From Sulfoacidibacillus ferrooxidans (GTDB lineage Bacteria > Bacillota > Bacilli > Alicyclobacillales > SLC66), in NCBI RefSeq assembly GCF_022606465.1, contig NZ_JALBUF010000001.1, positions 620,001 to 684,000 of the forward strand: 64,000 nt of DNA, given 5' to 3'. This document shows positions 1 to 9,259 of the stretch, one piece after another (positions within the stretch are counted from its first letter, which is position 1; each line of letters opens with the position of its first letter). The position numbers were made by a program, and so were the translations under genes. The notes below the pieces were generated by a model. That model ran no database searches, was not told the origin of the DNA, and saw only the letters and a list, made by a program, of their open reading frames with translations.

Positions 1-524
1 ATTTTGGGTGCATCTGCAACCTTCAACAGTGGATTCGAGAGAATTTCAAAAAGAAGCACTTTAGGTTGTTCTTTTAATAAGATAGCATGTAGTTGGTCGA
101 GGTCAGTCAAATCCGCAACTACTGACTTCACACCATATTGCGACCATATTTTCCCGGCCAAATTAAGAGATGCACCATATAGATCGCGACTCAGTAAGAT
201 GGTATCTCCAGCATGCAATCCTGCCGCAAACAGCGCTGCATCAATCGCTGCCATGCCAGATGATGTCGCAATAACAGTTTCCGCACCTTCTAATTGTGCC
301 ATCGCATGGGTTAACCCCTCCACTGTAGGATTACCATGTCTAGAATAGGAAAATCCGTCCATCGTTCCACCCATAATTTGATCCAATTCTTCTGGTGAAT
401 CTGCTACAAAACTTGTACTCGGATAAATGGCTAATGCAGTAGGATCTACGTTATGACGAACATTCCCTGCATGCACCAACATCGTTTCCACAGCCACATT
501 GCGATTTTTGTATGTTTCTTTCAA
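1..524 (-). CDS. Cys/Met-metabolism PLP-dependent enzyme (trans-sulfuration family), partial
   Basis: N-terminal ~174 residues of a trans-sulfuration enzyme (cystathionine gamma-synthase / gamma-lyase / O-acetylhomoserine sulfhydrylase family); the rest lies beyond the left edge. Translating the minus strand shows YSRHGNPTVEGL, matching the family YSR-x-x-NPT PLP-phosphate motif, then SSGMAAIDAA and GDTILLSRDLYGAS, all in the usual order. The PLP lysine would lie outside the window. The start is taken as a TTG codon, preceded by AAGGGGGCT at a normal ribosome-binding distance; an internal ATG about 14 codons in would cut into the conserved N-terminus. Which sulfur substrate it uses cannot be told from this half. 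I see no SAM riboswitch or T-box in the roughly 200 bases upstream. Confidence 0.85.
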   Translation of the reverse strand, partial: MKETYKNRNVAVETMLVHAGNVRHNVDPTALAIYPSTSFVADSPEELDQIMGGTMDGFSYSRHGNPTVEGLTHAMAQLEGAETVIATSSGMAAIDAALFAAGLHAGDTILLSRDLYGASLNLAGKIWSQYGVKSVVADLTDLDQLHAILLKEQPKVLLFEILSNPLLKVADAPK

Positions 525-736
525 AAATATAGCCCCCTTATTTACAGTACATAATTAAGATCATAACAAAACATAAGTTACTCAACAACAAGTAATCATC
601 TTGATTCTTTTAGCCAAATCGCCACATGCATATGGTGTATCCAAGTGCTCCTTTGCTCTCTGTAACATACCATCTATTCAATCGCTTGCAACCACTAGCA
701 ACACATAAGGTGCACAACTTTTGCTAGATGCAAACC

Positions 737-940
737 TTAGCTATGCGAGACAATCTGCTGTACTCGTCCAACCTGACCATCTTGCAATCGAACTTTGATC
801 CCATGTGGATGTGTAGGCGATTTAGTGAGAATATCTTTTACAATTCCTCTTGTTCTCTTTCCAGAGCGTTGATCTTGTTTCAATACAATCTCCACTTCCA
901 GACCTGCACGAATGTCACTGCGATTCTGTCCACTACTCAT
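737..940 (-). CDS. ywbE: YwbE family protein
   Basis: Small protein of about 67 residues matching the YwbE (DUF2196) family almost from end to end. The core reads GLEVEIVLKQDQRSGKRTRG and then GIVKDILTKSPTHPHGIKV, the characteristic signature, and ends at the usual length. The biochemical role of the family is unknown; the sequence is basic and looks like a small beta-barrel. I chose the second ATG (residue 4 of the longest frame) because GGAG sits 8 bases before it, whereas the first ATG abuts the ribosome binding site. It starts about 20 bases after the pentapeptide-repeat gene ends, so the two are probably co-transcribed. Confidence 0.85.
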   Translation of the reverse strand: MSSGQNRSDIRAGLEVEIVLKQDQRSGKRTRGIVKDILTKSPTHPHGIKVRLQDGQVGRVQQIVSHS

Positions 941-958
941 CGTATTCATCTCCAGCCC

Positions 959-1564
959 TTATTCCTCAACAAGTCCACCTAGTGCTTGCACGATCGCGAT
1001 TGCCTGTGAAAGATCCACATGCACACCTCGCAGATTAAGTGAAGCTAAGTTAACCCCATGAATCACTGCCCCCCTAAAATCAGCACCTGTAATGGTTGCT
1101 GTATCGAGGATAGCATTTGTTAAATCTGCTTTACGAAAATCTGCCTGTTGCAAATTGCACCCATAGAAATCAGCTTGTACAAGTTTTGCACCACGAAAGT
1201 TAATCTTCTTGAGATGATGCATGCGCAGATTTGCATATGCCCAATCTCCGCCGTGTATCATGATCCCCGAAAGTTTTGCCTCTTCAAACATAGAACCAGT
1301 CATTTTACAACCATGAAATGACGCATTAAATAAATTAGCCATGCGAAACTGACAATTTGTATATGCAGAGTTTTTATGTTCTGAAACGTTCATCCATGCC
1401 CCTTGGAAGTCACATTCCGAAAAAGTCGAACCTTCCGAACGACATTCCTTCATATCTGCTCCCCGAAAACTGCAACGAATAAAAGTACAGCGATAAAACG
1501 AACACTCATTGAAATCTTTACCATCAAACACCTCATCGGTGTACTCAACCTCACTCAAAACCAT
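959..1564 (-). CDS. pentapeptide-repeat protein
   Basis: About 201 residues made almost entirely of pentapeptide repeats of the A(D/N)LxX type, for example FRGADM, ADFYGCNLQQADF, RKADLTNAIL and ADFRGAVIHGVNL. These fold as a right-handed quadrilateral beta-helix. The N-terminal part is Cys-rich (ECSFYRCTFIRCSF). Some family members (Qnr, MfpA, McbG) protect DNA gyrase by mimicking DNA, but most have no known role, and nothing here assigns one. No signal peptide or membrane segment. The start is the ATG preceded by TGGAGG at 7 bases; an upstream in-frame start at 1585 lacks a good site. It follows the nitronate monooxygenase gene by under 30 bases and precedes ywbE, suggesting one operon. Confidence 0.85.
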   Translation of the reverse strand: MVLSEVEYTDEVFDGKDFNECSFYRCTFIRCSFRGADMKECRSEGSTFSECDFQGAWMNVSEHKNSAYTNCQFRMANLFNASFHGCKMTGSMFEEAKLSGIMIHGGDWAYANLRMHHLKKINFRGAKLVQADFYGCNLQQADFRKADLTNAILDTATITGADFRGAVIHGVNLASLNLRGVHVDLSQAIAIVQALGGLVEE

Positions 1565-1591
1565 GCACAAGCCTCCATACAACATCCGTCA

Positions 1592-2548
1592 TTACTCAAA
1601 AGAGTTCCCAATCTTCTTCGCGATGTCGTTTGCAGTTCCAAATATCTCAGCAAACAGCTCTGCGACAGTAGGCACACTATGAATTAATCCAATGCACTGT
1701 CCCGCCCAGGCGAACCCATCTTGCATATCCCCTTCAATTATAGCCCGACGATTGCGCTCACCTGAGATATATGGCCACAATTGGTCAAGTGTAGTTCCAC
1801 TTTGTTCCTCTTCAAGAATTTTTGTAACCCACGAAGAAGGCAGTACACGACCAGGTGCTCCAAGAGTACGTTTAATTACAACCGTATCCGTCTCTTGACC
1901 ATTCACCAAAGCACTTTTATAAGCCGCGTGTGCAATGCACTCCTTTGTTGCAATAAACCGAGTCCCCATCTCAATCCCCTCTGCGCCAAGTGCAAGCGCG
2001 GCGAGCAGTCCACGTCCATCCGCAATTCCACCACTGCCAATCACAGGTATCGCTACTGACTCAACCACACGCGGAATCAATACGATCGTCCCCGTATCTG
2101 CACGCCCAATATGGCCACCACCTTCTTGCCCCACAGCGATCACTGCGTCTGCACCCAGTGATTCGGCCTTTTGCGCTTGCCGTACCGTACTCACAAGAAT
2201 GAGCGTTTTTACCTTGCTATCGGCAAGTCGTTTCATCAACGGTTCGGGATTCCCTCCCGTTAAGGAGACAACTGAAACATCCTCCTCCAACACAACCTCT
2301 ACAAGTGCATCACTTGAGGAATGCTGACCGATAGCAATATTTACGCCAAATGGACGACTTGTTGCTGCCTTTGTTTTGTGAATCTCTTCGCGCAACTTTT
2401 GTGCATTCGCAAGTGAGGTGGCTGTAATTTGACCCAATCCACCTGCGTTGGAAACAGCAGACGCAAGTTTCGCATACGCCAAATTGGCCAATCCACCCTG
2501 GATCACTGGATATTGAATACCAAGCAGTTCTGTTATACGTGTCAACAT
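1592..2548 (-). CDS. nitronate monooxygenase (2-nitropropane dioxygenase family)
   Basis: FMN-dependent TIM-barrel enzyme of 318 residues that oxidises alkyl nitronates to carbonyl compounds and nitrite; FabK-type enoyl-ACP reductases share the fold. Visible motifs: IQYPVIQGGLANLA at the N-terminus, NAGGLGQI, GADAVIAVGQEGGGHIGR, and the phosphate-binding IPVIGSGGIADGRG with ALALGAEGIEMGTRF after it. The His in GGGHIG is the usual catalytic base. Length is normal. The start ATG has AAGGTGGG 6 bases before it. The context (a [2Fe-2S] protein upstream, a pentapeptide protein downstream) does not suggest fatty-acid synthesis, so the monooxygenase reading is preferred over FabK. Confidence 0.88.
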   Translation of the reverse strand: MLTRITELLGIQYPVIQGGLANLAYAKLASAVSNAGGLGQITATSLANAQKLREEIHKTKAATSRPFGVNIAIGQHSSSDALVEVVLEEDVSVVSLTGGNPEPLMKRLADSKVKTLILVSTVRQAQKAESLGADAVIAVGQEGGGHIGRADTGTIVLIPRVVESVAIPVIGSGGIADGRGLLAALALGAEGIEMGTRFIATKECIAHAAYKSALVNGQETDTVVIKRTLGAPGRVLPSSWVTKILEEEQSGTTLDQLWPYISGERNRRAIIEGDMQDGFAWAGQCIGLIHSVPTVAELFAEIFGTANDIAKKIGNSFE

Positions 2549-2583
2549 GTCATTCCCACCTTCTTCTGGTGATCAATCAGAAC

Positions 2584-2973
2584 TTAGGCAAAACGGTCGA
2601 ATTCATACGCTAGTAAAGACTCTGGAATGGGTGCAGGCTGCCCTAATAAGCGCGTGGACTCGGCCCATTCTAGCAGTGTGTGGTATGGTTCGTCTGTCAC
2701 AATGCCTCCAAAATAACGTTGCTCTTGCCCCGTCATGATGCTTACAACGTTAACCAAGTCACAAGGGCCTAAGCAACCCGTAATGGTCAATTGCACCGTT
2801 TTTAAAAGTTTCCTTTCTTTCCACGCCTTTTTGAGCCAATCGAGCGGGATTTCTGGTTTCCCCTTCTCCGTTTTACCACAACAACACCCAGCACAAACCA
2901 TCACTTGTGCGATGACTTGACGCTTCGTAACTCTCGCTTTAACCAGTTCACTTACTTCTTCCAACCGTAGCAC
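2584..2973 (-). CDS. [2Fe-2S] thioredoxin-like ferredoxin domain protein
   Basis: Protein of about 129 residues with the Cys arrangement of thioredoxin-like [2Fe-2S] ferredoxins: CAGCCCGK near residue 28 and GCLGPCDLVNVV near residue 66. This pattern is shared with NuoE-like domains and small stand-alone ferredoxins, and would bind one cluster. The C-terminal 40 residues continue with no further motif. Start codon appears to be GTG with AAAAGG upstream; a TTG nine bases further in is possible. It sits 36 bases before the nitronate monooxygenase and could act as a redox partner, but that is only from position. Confidence 0.7.
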   Translation of the reverse strand: MLRLEEVSELVKARVTKRQVIAQVMVCAGCCCGKTEKGKPEIPLDWLKKAWKERKLLKTVQLTITGCLGPCDLVNVVSIMTGQEQRYFGGIVTDEPYHTLLEWAESTRLLGQPAPIPESLLAYEFDRFA

Positions 2974-3053
2974 CCCTACCTTTTACGATCACTCTTCCTA
3001 TCGCCACATCGACATCGTGAAGTGTTATGAAGTCACGATGAATATATACGCCA

Positions 3054-4025
3054 TTAGTCAAGCCGAAATTCTGCAAATGGTTTCCCATAAATATACTGCT
3101 TACTGGCCTCATCAAATGCGTCGATGATCTCATCACTTAACGCAAGCTCTACAGATGTAAGATTGTCAATCACCTGATCAGGTCGCGTGGCACCTACAAT
3201 GACTGTCGCCACTGCAGGTCTTGTATATAGCCATGCGAGTGATAATGCAGAAGCTGAGCACGATAATTGCGTTGCAACTACACTGACTTTGTCTCCTAAG
3301 TGCAAGCGCTCATCATCCAGCCGATTGATAAATGCAGGATTTGTTTCAGCACGGGAACCATTTGGTACTTGCCTTCCAGCGTACTTACCAGTAAGGATTC
3401 CACCTGCCAAGGGGAAATAAGGAATAATGCCTACCCCTTGATCGAGGCACAGTGCAACAAGTTCTCGTTCAGGAGATCGATCTGCCATCGAATATGACGG
3501 TTGAATCGAAATATATCGAGCCAAGCCCTTTTCATGACTGATACTAAGAGCTTTCATCAATTCCCACGCCATATAATTCGACGCACCAATATAACGAACT
3601 TTACCGGAACGCACAAGGTCATCTAGTGCCCGTAACGTCTCCTCTACTGGTGTATGCGGATCAAAACTGTGAATTTGATAGAGATCCACGTAATCTGTTT
3701 GCAAGCGCGTAAGACTCTCGTCAATCTCTTGAAATAAATGCGCGCGCGAAGATCCCTTCCCATTTGGACGATTGTGTCTAGGTAACCCTGCCTTTGTAGC
3801 CAATACCACATCGTGGCGACGTCCCTTTAACCCTTCACCAATGATTTCTTCTGATCTCGTTCCACTATAAATATTGGCCGTATCAATAAAGTTCACTCCA
3901 GCATCAATCGCTGTATGTAAGATACGAATCGATAGATCCTGATCAGACCGCGAACCAAAGGAATTGGTCCCAAGCCCCATAACCGATACTTCTAAACCAC
4001 TACTTCCAAGACGACGATATTGCAT
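3054..4025 (-). CDS. aldo/keto reductase
   Basis: NADPH-dependent (alpha/beta)8 reductase of 323 residues. The family signature is complete: FIDTANIYSG carries the catalytic Asp and Tyr, VLATKAG the Lys, and YQIHSFD the His. The C-terminal VIVGATRPDQVIDN segment binds the cofactor. The overall pattern resembles bacterial YghZ/YajO-type enzymes acting on small aldehydes, but the substrate is not predictable. The longest frame begins 23 codons upstream; the ATG at 4025 is preferred because it begins the conserved MQYRRLGSSGL and has GTGAGG 8 bases upstream. It follows yhaN by under 80 bases on the same strand. Confidence 0.9.
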   Translation of the reverse strand: MQYRRLGSSGLEVSVMGLGTNSFGSRSDQDLSIRILHTAIDAGVNFIDTANIYSGTRSEEIIGEGLKGRRHDVVLATKAGLPRHNRPNGKGSSRAHLFQEIDESLTRLQTDYVDLYQIHSFDPHTPVEETLRALDDLVRSGKVRYIGASNYMAWELMKALSISHEKGLARYISIQPSYSMADRSPERELVALCLDQGVGIIPYFPLAGGILTGKYAGRQVPNGSRAETNPAFINRLDDERLHLGDKVSVVATQLSCSASALSLAWLYTRPAVATVIVGATRPDQVIDNLTSVELALSDEIIDAFDEASKQYIYGKPFAEFRLD

Positions 4026-4101
4026 GCAAAACGCCTCACTTTCTATGATTAGCATGATATATTCGTACATAGATGACCTGCGAGCGTTGTACAACTAGGT
4101 C

Positions 4102-7100
4102 TTATCGTTGCGCTGACTCTAAGGGGAGCGCAGCATCGACTAACGAATGTACCGCGATAGAGTGTGATTGAGACAATTTTTGAACAGCCTGTACAATCGA
4201 TTGATGGTGGGTAAAATAAATGACTTGAGTCTTTTGCGCCACTTCTGCGAGCACTTCTAACGTAGCTTCCGTACGAGCATCATCGAAATGCACCAAAATA
4301 TCATCCATAATCAGTGGTACCGCATGCTCCTTTGTCATGTGTTGCAACACAAATGCTAAGCGCAACGACAAGAATAATTGATCGCGCGTTCCATCGCTCA
4401 TTTGCCCTACTCGCCTCATACTTCCATCATTAGTTACGGCACTTAAATATGGAATATTATCTTCATACTCCACTCGCAACTCCCTATAATGTCCGAGCGT
4501 CAAGCGCTGAAAAAAGCGATTAGCCTGTTCAAGTATGGTAGACTCATTGTCTAAGCGAAATTCCTCAATCGCTCGCTGTAAGAGTCTCCGCGCTAATTCT
4601 ACCTGTAGATATTCGTTCCATTCTTCATTTACCACAGTCCAATAGAACTCCGCCTGCTGTGCATATGTGGCTGCATCTGACTTCGTGCCATCTAACTGGA
4701 AAAAGTCTCCGCGCAACTTGCCAAGCATTTGTGCATTAGTTTCAAAATGTCTTTCTTCTTCTGCTATTTCCTTGACAAGAGCATCGAGCCGCGGCTTGAT
4801 CAAAACGATGTCTGGTATTTCATCCACCTCTTGTTTTAATCTATCAAGCGGTACACCACCGCCACTTGCACGAATCTGCTTTTCTAAGCTGTCTTGCTCA
4901 CTTTGCAACTGATCATAACTGTCCCACTGACCAAACAAAATTTTCCACTCTGTCTCTGTCGCACAACCATATTGTTGTTGCCATTCACCTAGCTGTAATT
5001 CATAGTGCTCATATGCGCTCTTACCTTCTTTTATCGCAAGACTTGATTTTTCAAGTTGTTCTTTTAGTGCATTTTTGCTCTTATGATCTTCCCTAGTCTC
5101 GCGCAAGCGAGCTACCATCGTTTTAACAAATGTCAGTAAATTCATACCAGCTTGCATCTCTTCATGCAGTTGATCTGCTATATGACGTGTAGCTTGTTCG
5201 AACTCCTCACGAATCGATATCACACTGTTTACTTGTCGCTCTTTCTCTTTTACTTGCTGGTCATGTCGAAAGATATCGCTTAATTGGTCAATAAACTTCA
5301 TCGCACGATCGATCTGAACAGGTACAAAGGAATAGAGTCGTTGTAATTCAGCCCACTCCTTTTCTACTTTTTCTATCTCTTGCATACATGATCGCTGTTT
5401 ATTCTCTAATTGCATCATTTGTCGCGCACGATCATTCAATTGATGCTGTAACTGCTCATGATCTCTTGCACGCGTTTGCATCACTTCTATTATTTGACGC
5501 GCCTTTGTCATCCACTCTTTTAGTGAATCATAACCCTCCTTCATGTCCACCTCAAACAAGGACATAGCCTTTCGCACATCCATGATCTTGCTATCCCGAA
5601 GCTCCACCATATCTATGTGTTCCTGCTTCAAGTCGCGAAGAACTTCAAAACGGTTAACCATGTCATCTTGAAAATCACTTAACCATTCTTTCATCTCTTG
5701 TGGAGACTTTACTACAAGCGCTTCTTCATCCCACTCTTTTACCCATTGCACTTGCAATTGTTCAAACTCATCTTGCATAATCGCTAATTTTTCTTTCAAT
5801 ATCTTCTTTTCTTGTTCAAATCTCTCTTTTTGCAATAAAAGTTCAGCTTTATGCGCCACTCGATCAGCGTGTTGACGCATATTATCAGATAGGCGGTCAG
5901 CCTTGTCCACTGCTGCTTCATAGGCCACCTCTAACGGCATGCCTTCGCTAAATGCCGCGATCGCCTGTTCATCTTTTGCCGTATCTTGTAACCATACTTG
6001 CTTAATTAAATGCCATCCACGATCGCGAACTGCACGCGTCGCGTGTAACTCTGCCTCGTCTGGCACTCGCAAAACGACATCCATTTCTTCTAAATCATGC
6101 TCACGTTGAGTATAGTTCTCTGCTGCTTTTGCTAGATCCTGCTGCAACTGGATCAGCTCACGTTCTAATCGACTCCACTTTTGTCCATATTGTTCTCGTG
6201 TTTCAACCAAGGGAATGGCCAATTTGGCACACTCTTCGGCTGTCCCTTGCCATATCTTTTGTTGCTGTATCCGTTTCGCAGCAGCTACCTCATGCCGTTC
6301 AATAACCTTTTGTTTGTCTGCAATCTTCTGTTCTAGATCACCGTGCTCAATCATGCTGTCTACTACCACTTGTAGCGCCGTGATATTCTGTACGTTACCC
6401 AAAGTACGCATACTCTCAATTACCTGATCACGCTCTTCTTGCAACTCGCGAAGTTGACCATCTAGGACCTTACGATCTCGCTTCAACTCATTCAATTGAT
6501 TGGAAAGTTGCTTCATCTGATCGATATCGATCTTCGCAATACGCATTTGTTCTAATGATTGTCCATCTACTTGAACTGCTAATTCGCTTAAAAGAACATC
6601 TGTATAGTCTTGCATTTGACCCAGCTGTAATTGCAACATCGGAATCTCATCTAATGCATCTTCATATTTTTGTACTCTCTGATTGAGCGTGTCGATCTCA
6701 TGTCCGTACACTAACCATGCTTCATGAACGCTTATTTGCTCATAGTCGGTCACAAGCTGTCTATGCTCTCTTTCCTTTTCCGCAAGAAATTTTGCCGCAA
6801 TTTGCATATCTGCCAATAATTGCGGAATGCGTTTTCGATCTTCATCTATCAGCGGTAGACGAAGATCAGTAAAACTCTCTCGTTTCATCTTAACTTCGCC
6901 CAATTCACCTATCGAAGCATATACACGTTCTATCCGCTGTAACTTGGCTTCCTCCATGCGCAACTGCTCAATGTGCTCACGCAACGCTCGATTTTTTTGA
7001 TCCAATGTGTCGATTTCTTGTTTCATACGAAGCCACTCTTTACTTGGCAGAGATGCTCTGCGCACTAACTCCTTATTTTCCTTATATAATTGCCAAGACT

Positions 7101-7671
7101 TATTGAGTTTTTTAGTGGAATTTTTCCGCCAAGAATGCGTATCCGTTATTTCTTTTGCTTGCTCAGAAAGGTTATCCAGTACATGTTGTAACGATGTGAC
7201 ACCAGCACCTGCTTCAAATAACGAAATACCCGCTTGCCCATCGGACCGCAATAAATTTTCCCCACCCTCGCGCAAGCGATCGTGGTTAAATCCAAATAAT
7301 AATGAAAAGCGCTCTCGGCTCACATTGCTCACAAACTGTGCCAATAATTCATCTATTTCTGCAGCAGAAAACTGCTCTGTATCTACTAATTTTAATTGAT
7401 TGCGCGAACGCTTCCGCCGTACTTCCACTAGTTGATGATCATGTCCCTCTAATAATCCACGCAAGACGATGCCACTTGCTGGATATGCATCTTTTAATGA
7501 CCCGTCCAAAGTGCCTCCAAAAAGCATATCTAAAAGCACCTGTAACAGTGTGCTCTTGCCTGCCTCATTGGGTCCATACAGAACATGGAACCCACAACTG
7601 TCCTGTTGTAAGTCTAAGGTATACTCCTTAAAGTGCAGTAACGAGGGAACGGATAGCTGCAAAATCCTCAT
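4102..7671 (-). CDS. yhaN: YhaN-like SMC/SbcC-type AAA ATPase
   Basis: Large ATPase of 1,189 residues built like SbcC/Rad50: an N-terminal ATPase half with Walker A GPNEAGKST near residue 35, a long charged central coiled coil (roughly residues 170 to 1,000, rich in Glu, Gln, Lys and Leu), and a C-terminal half with signature MSDGTRDQLFLSLR and Walker B PLIMDDILVHFDD. No zinc-hook CxxC is evident in the middle, as in YhaN proteins. It is clearly longer than B. subtilis YhaN (about 960 residues as I recall), the excess being in the coiled coil. The start codon overlaps the stop of yhaO by four bases (ATGA), so the two are translationally coupled and probably form a nuclease-ATPase complex on DNA ends. 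Confidence 0.88.
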   Translation of the reverse strand: MRILQLSVPSLLHFKEYTLDLQQDSCGFHVLYGPNEAGKSTLLQVLLDMLFGGTLDGSLKDAYPASGIVLRGLLEGHDHQLVEVRRKRSRNQLKLVDTEQFSAAEIDELLAQFVSNVSRERFSLLFGFNHDRLREGGENLLRSDGQAGISLFEAGAGVTSLQHVLDNLSEQAKEITDTHSWRKNSTKKLNKSWQLYKENKELVRRASLPSKEWLRMKQEIDTLDQKNRALREHIEQLRMEEAKLQRIERVYASIGELGEVKMKRESFTDLRLPLIDEDRKRIPQLLADMQIAAKFLAEKEREHRQLVTDYEQISVHEAWLVYGHEIDTLNQRVQKYEDALDEIPMLQLQLGQMQDYTDVLLSELAVQVDGQSLEQMRIAKIDIDQMKQLSNQLNELKRDRKVLDGQLRELQEERDQVIESMRTLGNVQNITALQVVVDSMIEHGDLEQKIADKQKVIERHEVAAAKRIQQQKIWQGTAEECAKLAIPLVETREQYGQKWSRLERELIQLQQDLAKAAENYTQREHDLEEMDVVLRVPDEAELHATRAVRDRGWHLIKQVWLQDTAKDEQAIAAFSEGMPLEVAYEAAVDKADRLSDNMRQHADRVAHKAELLLQKERFEQEKKILKEKLAIMQDEFEQLQVQWVKEWDEEALVVKSPQEMKEWLSDFQDDMVNRFEVLRDLKQEHIDMVELRDSKIMDVRKAMSLFEVDMKEGYDSLKEWMTKARQIIEVMQTRARDHEQLQHQLNDRARQMMQLENKQRSCMQEIEKVEKEWAELQRLYSFVPVQIDRAMKFIDQLSDIFRHDQQVKEKERQVNSVISIREEFEQATRHIADQLHEEMQAGMNLLTFVKTMVARLRETREDHKSKNALKEQLEKSSLAIKEGKSAYEHYELQLGEWQQQYGCATETEWKILFGQWDSYDQLQSEQDSLEKQIRASGGGVPLDRLKQEVDEIPDIVLIKPRLDALVKEIAEEERHFETNAQMLGKLRGDFFQLDGTKSDAATYAQQAEFYWTVVNEEWNEYLQVELARRLLQRAIEEFRLDNESTILEQANRFFQRLTLGHYRELRVEYEDNIPYLSAVTNDGSMRRVGQMSDGTRDQLFLSLRLAFVLQHMTKEHAVPLIMDDILVHFDDARTEATLEVLAEVAQKTQVIYFTHHQSIVQAVQKLSQSHSIAVHSLVDAALPLESAQR

Positions 7672-8930
7672 TTTTTATCCACCCCTTTTGTCAGCATGGC
7701 AAGCACCTTTTGTTCTGCCCCTTCGATAAGCGAAAGCACATCCTGTATCGAATCAACACGAGTGGCATCAGGTGATTGAAAATATTCACTCATCTTTTCT
7801 CGAAAGGTTTGTGGCACTTCGTTTAAAAATGCTTGCAAAAACTCCTCATCGATCGAAGCCGATGTGATCGATTGCGAAAACACCTGTAACGCATGATGTT
7901 GTTCCTCTTGGGAATGATGGGATACCAATGAACTCGTTTTAAATTCGACTTTTTCAATCCATACATGAGCTCCAATTCGAGTGAGGGCGGCTGACTCTAC
8001 TTCGTGATAATACCGTTTGCGATCCTGTAGCATCGTTTCATGCATACTTGTTCGACCTGTTAGCTCGATCCGTAACACAAGGGGATAAGAAAGGTTTGCA
8101 TCAATCACGTGACCAATGGCCTGGCTCACAGCAACGTGAAACGCTTCGTCAGAATCAACCTTATCAAGGGGTACTTGTACACTATAAAACCGCAAAACAT
8201 CCAAATCGCGATGCTCAATCTTTACCTTGGATCCGTCTACCGTCACTAGTGTACATCCTTTAGGGCCTGTCTCATTGATATGTCTTCCTTGTAAATTGCC
8301 AGGGTAAATGATGGGTGGATCCTCATGTAATACTTGCCGCTTATGAATATGCCCAAGTGCCCAATATTGATACCCTTTATGCAACAAATCTTCCATTCGA
8401 CACGGTGCATAGGGTGCATGTCCTTGTTGTCCCTCTAAAGAAGTATGTAGTATCCCGATATTGAAGTACCCTCCAATCGCATCTGGATAGTGTACTACCA
8501 AGTTATCCATGACATCCCGCTGCGCAAATCCCTGACCATGAATAGCTACATGTAAATCTTCTAACACAAATGTCTCTGGTTGCCGTTCTGATAATTTATG
8601 AACATGACTTGGGAATTGCAATTCTTTCGTCATGTGACTTGCTGCGTCATGATTGCCGCGAATAATAAATACTTCAATGTGATGTTCCCCTAATTGGGCC
8701 ATGCAGCGATTGAAAAATAATCCTGTCTCATAGTCCTCCCAATTGCCATCATACAGATCTCCTGCAATCACGATAAATGCCACATGTTCTTCGATACTCA
8801 TCTCAACAAGATTTTGTAATGCCCTTCGCGCCGCCAATTTAATATCCTCTTCAGGCAAATCTTTGCGCTCAGACAGCCCCCTTAACGGACTATCCAAATG
8901 CAAATCTGCGCAGTGAATAAATGTAAACAC
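7668..8930 (-). CDS. yhaO: YhaO-like DNA repair exonuclease (SbcD/Mre11-type metallophosphoesterase)
   Basis: Calcineurin-like phosphoesterase of about 420 residues, the nuclease partner of YhaN. All metal-binding blocks are present: HCADLHLDSPLRG, IAGDLYDGNWEDYE, IRGNHDAASH and YWALGHIHKRQ. The C-terminal third is the usual capping/ATPase-contact region. The start is taken as GTG at 8930 because AGAGGGGG lies 6 to 7 bases upstream and translation then begins VFTFIHCADLH; the frame stays open for 44 more codons upstream but without family similarity. It is the promoter-proximal gene of a yhaO-yhaN pair, divergent from the alcohol dehydrogenase at 9260. Confidence 0.9.
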   Translation of the reverse strand: MFTFIHCADLHLDSPLRGLSERKDLPEEDIKLAARRALQNLVEMSIEEHVAFIVIAGDLYDGNWEDYETGLFFNRCMAQLGEHHIEVFIIRGNHDAASHMTKELQFPSHVHKLSERQPETFVLEDLHVAIHGQGFAQRDVMDNLVVHYPDAIGGYFNIGILHTSLEGQQGHAPYAPCRMEDLLHKGYQYWALGHIHKRQVLHEDPPIIYPGNLQGRHINETGPKGCTLVTVDGSKVKIEHRDLDVLRFYSVQVPLDKVDSDEAFHVAVSQAIGHVIDANLSYPLVLRIELTGRTSMHETMLQDRKRYYHEVESAALTRIGAHVWIEKVEFKTSSLVSHHSQEEQHHALQVFSQSITSASIDEEFLQAFLNEVPQTFREKMSEYFQSPDATRVDSIQDVLSLIEGAEQKVLAMLTKGVDKK

Positions 8931-9080
8931 ATGTGCGCCCCCTCTTTTAATCAAGACCGTCACAATTCTATATCTTTTCATTTTATAAGGTTTACGCTGA
9001 ACCGCAATAGCCAGTTGACATTCATTCATGTTCGTACAAATGATCCATACAATCTCTAGCACGAAAAAGATATACTATAA

Positions 9081-9235
9081 AAGCCTGTTCAAAAAGGGGG
9101 TAGGTAAGACCCGCGCAGTGCAAGGAAGCAAGCCAAGAATGTGGACTGAGCGTACGTTTTGGGTACGTGAGGGAGCCTTCTTGGCGCTGACGCTGCCATG
9201 TGCCGGGGAGTTCTGACCCCTTTTTGAACAACTTC
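9081..9235 (-). repeat. MITE-like palindromic repeat, copy A
   Basis: First of four copies of a ~155-bp element, read here in the opposite orientation to the others. The ends are inverted repeats of the type GAGNNTGTTCAAAAAGGGG, and TTATA is directly repeated just outside both ends when read in element orientation. The interior is an imperfect long palindrome centred on CGTACCCAAAACGTACG. It fills most of the region between the divergent yhaO (start 8930) and alcohol dehydrogenase (start 9260) genes and ends 10 bases before the latter's ribosome binding site. The remaining 8931-9080 is AT-rich and holds no gene. Open frames across the element are not believable proteins. Confidence 0.85.
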
Positions 9236-9259
9236 TATAAAAAAGAAGGAGATATGCAT

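Noticed and set aside
1-524. Rightward 114-codon frame at the left edge
   Set aside because: It is the antisense of the trans-sulfuration enzyme, whose motifs are plain on the minus strand.
1592-2548. FabK-type enoyl-ACP reductase
   Set aside because: The fold is shared, but there are no fatty-acid synthesis genes nearby and the overall motifs fit nitronate monooxygenase better.
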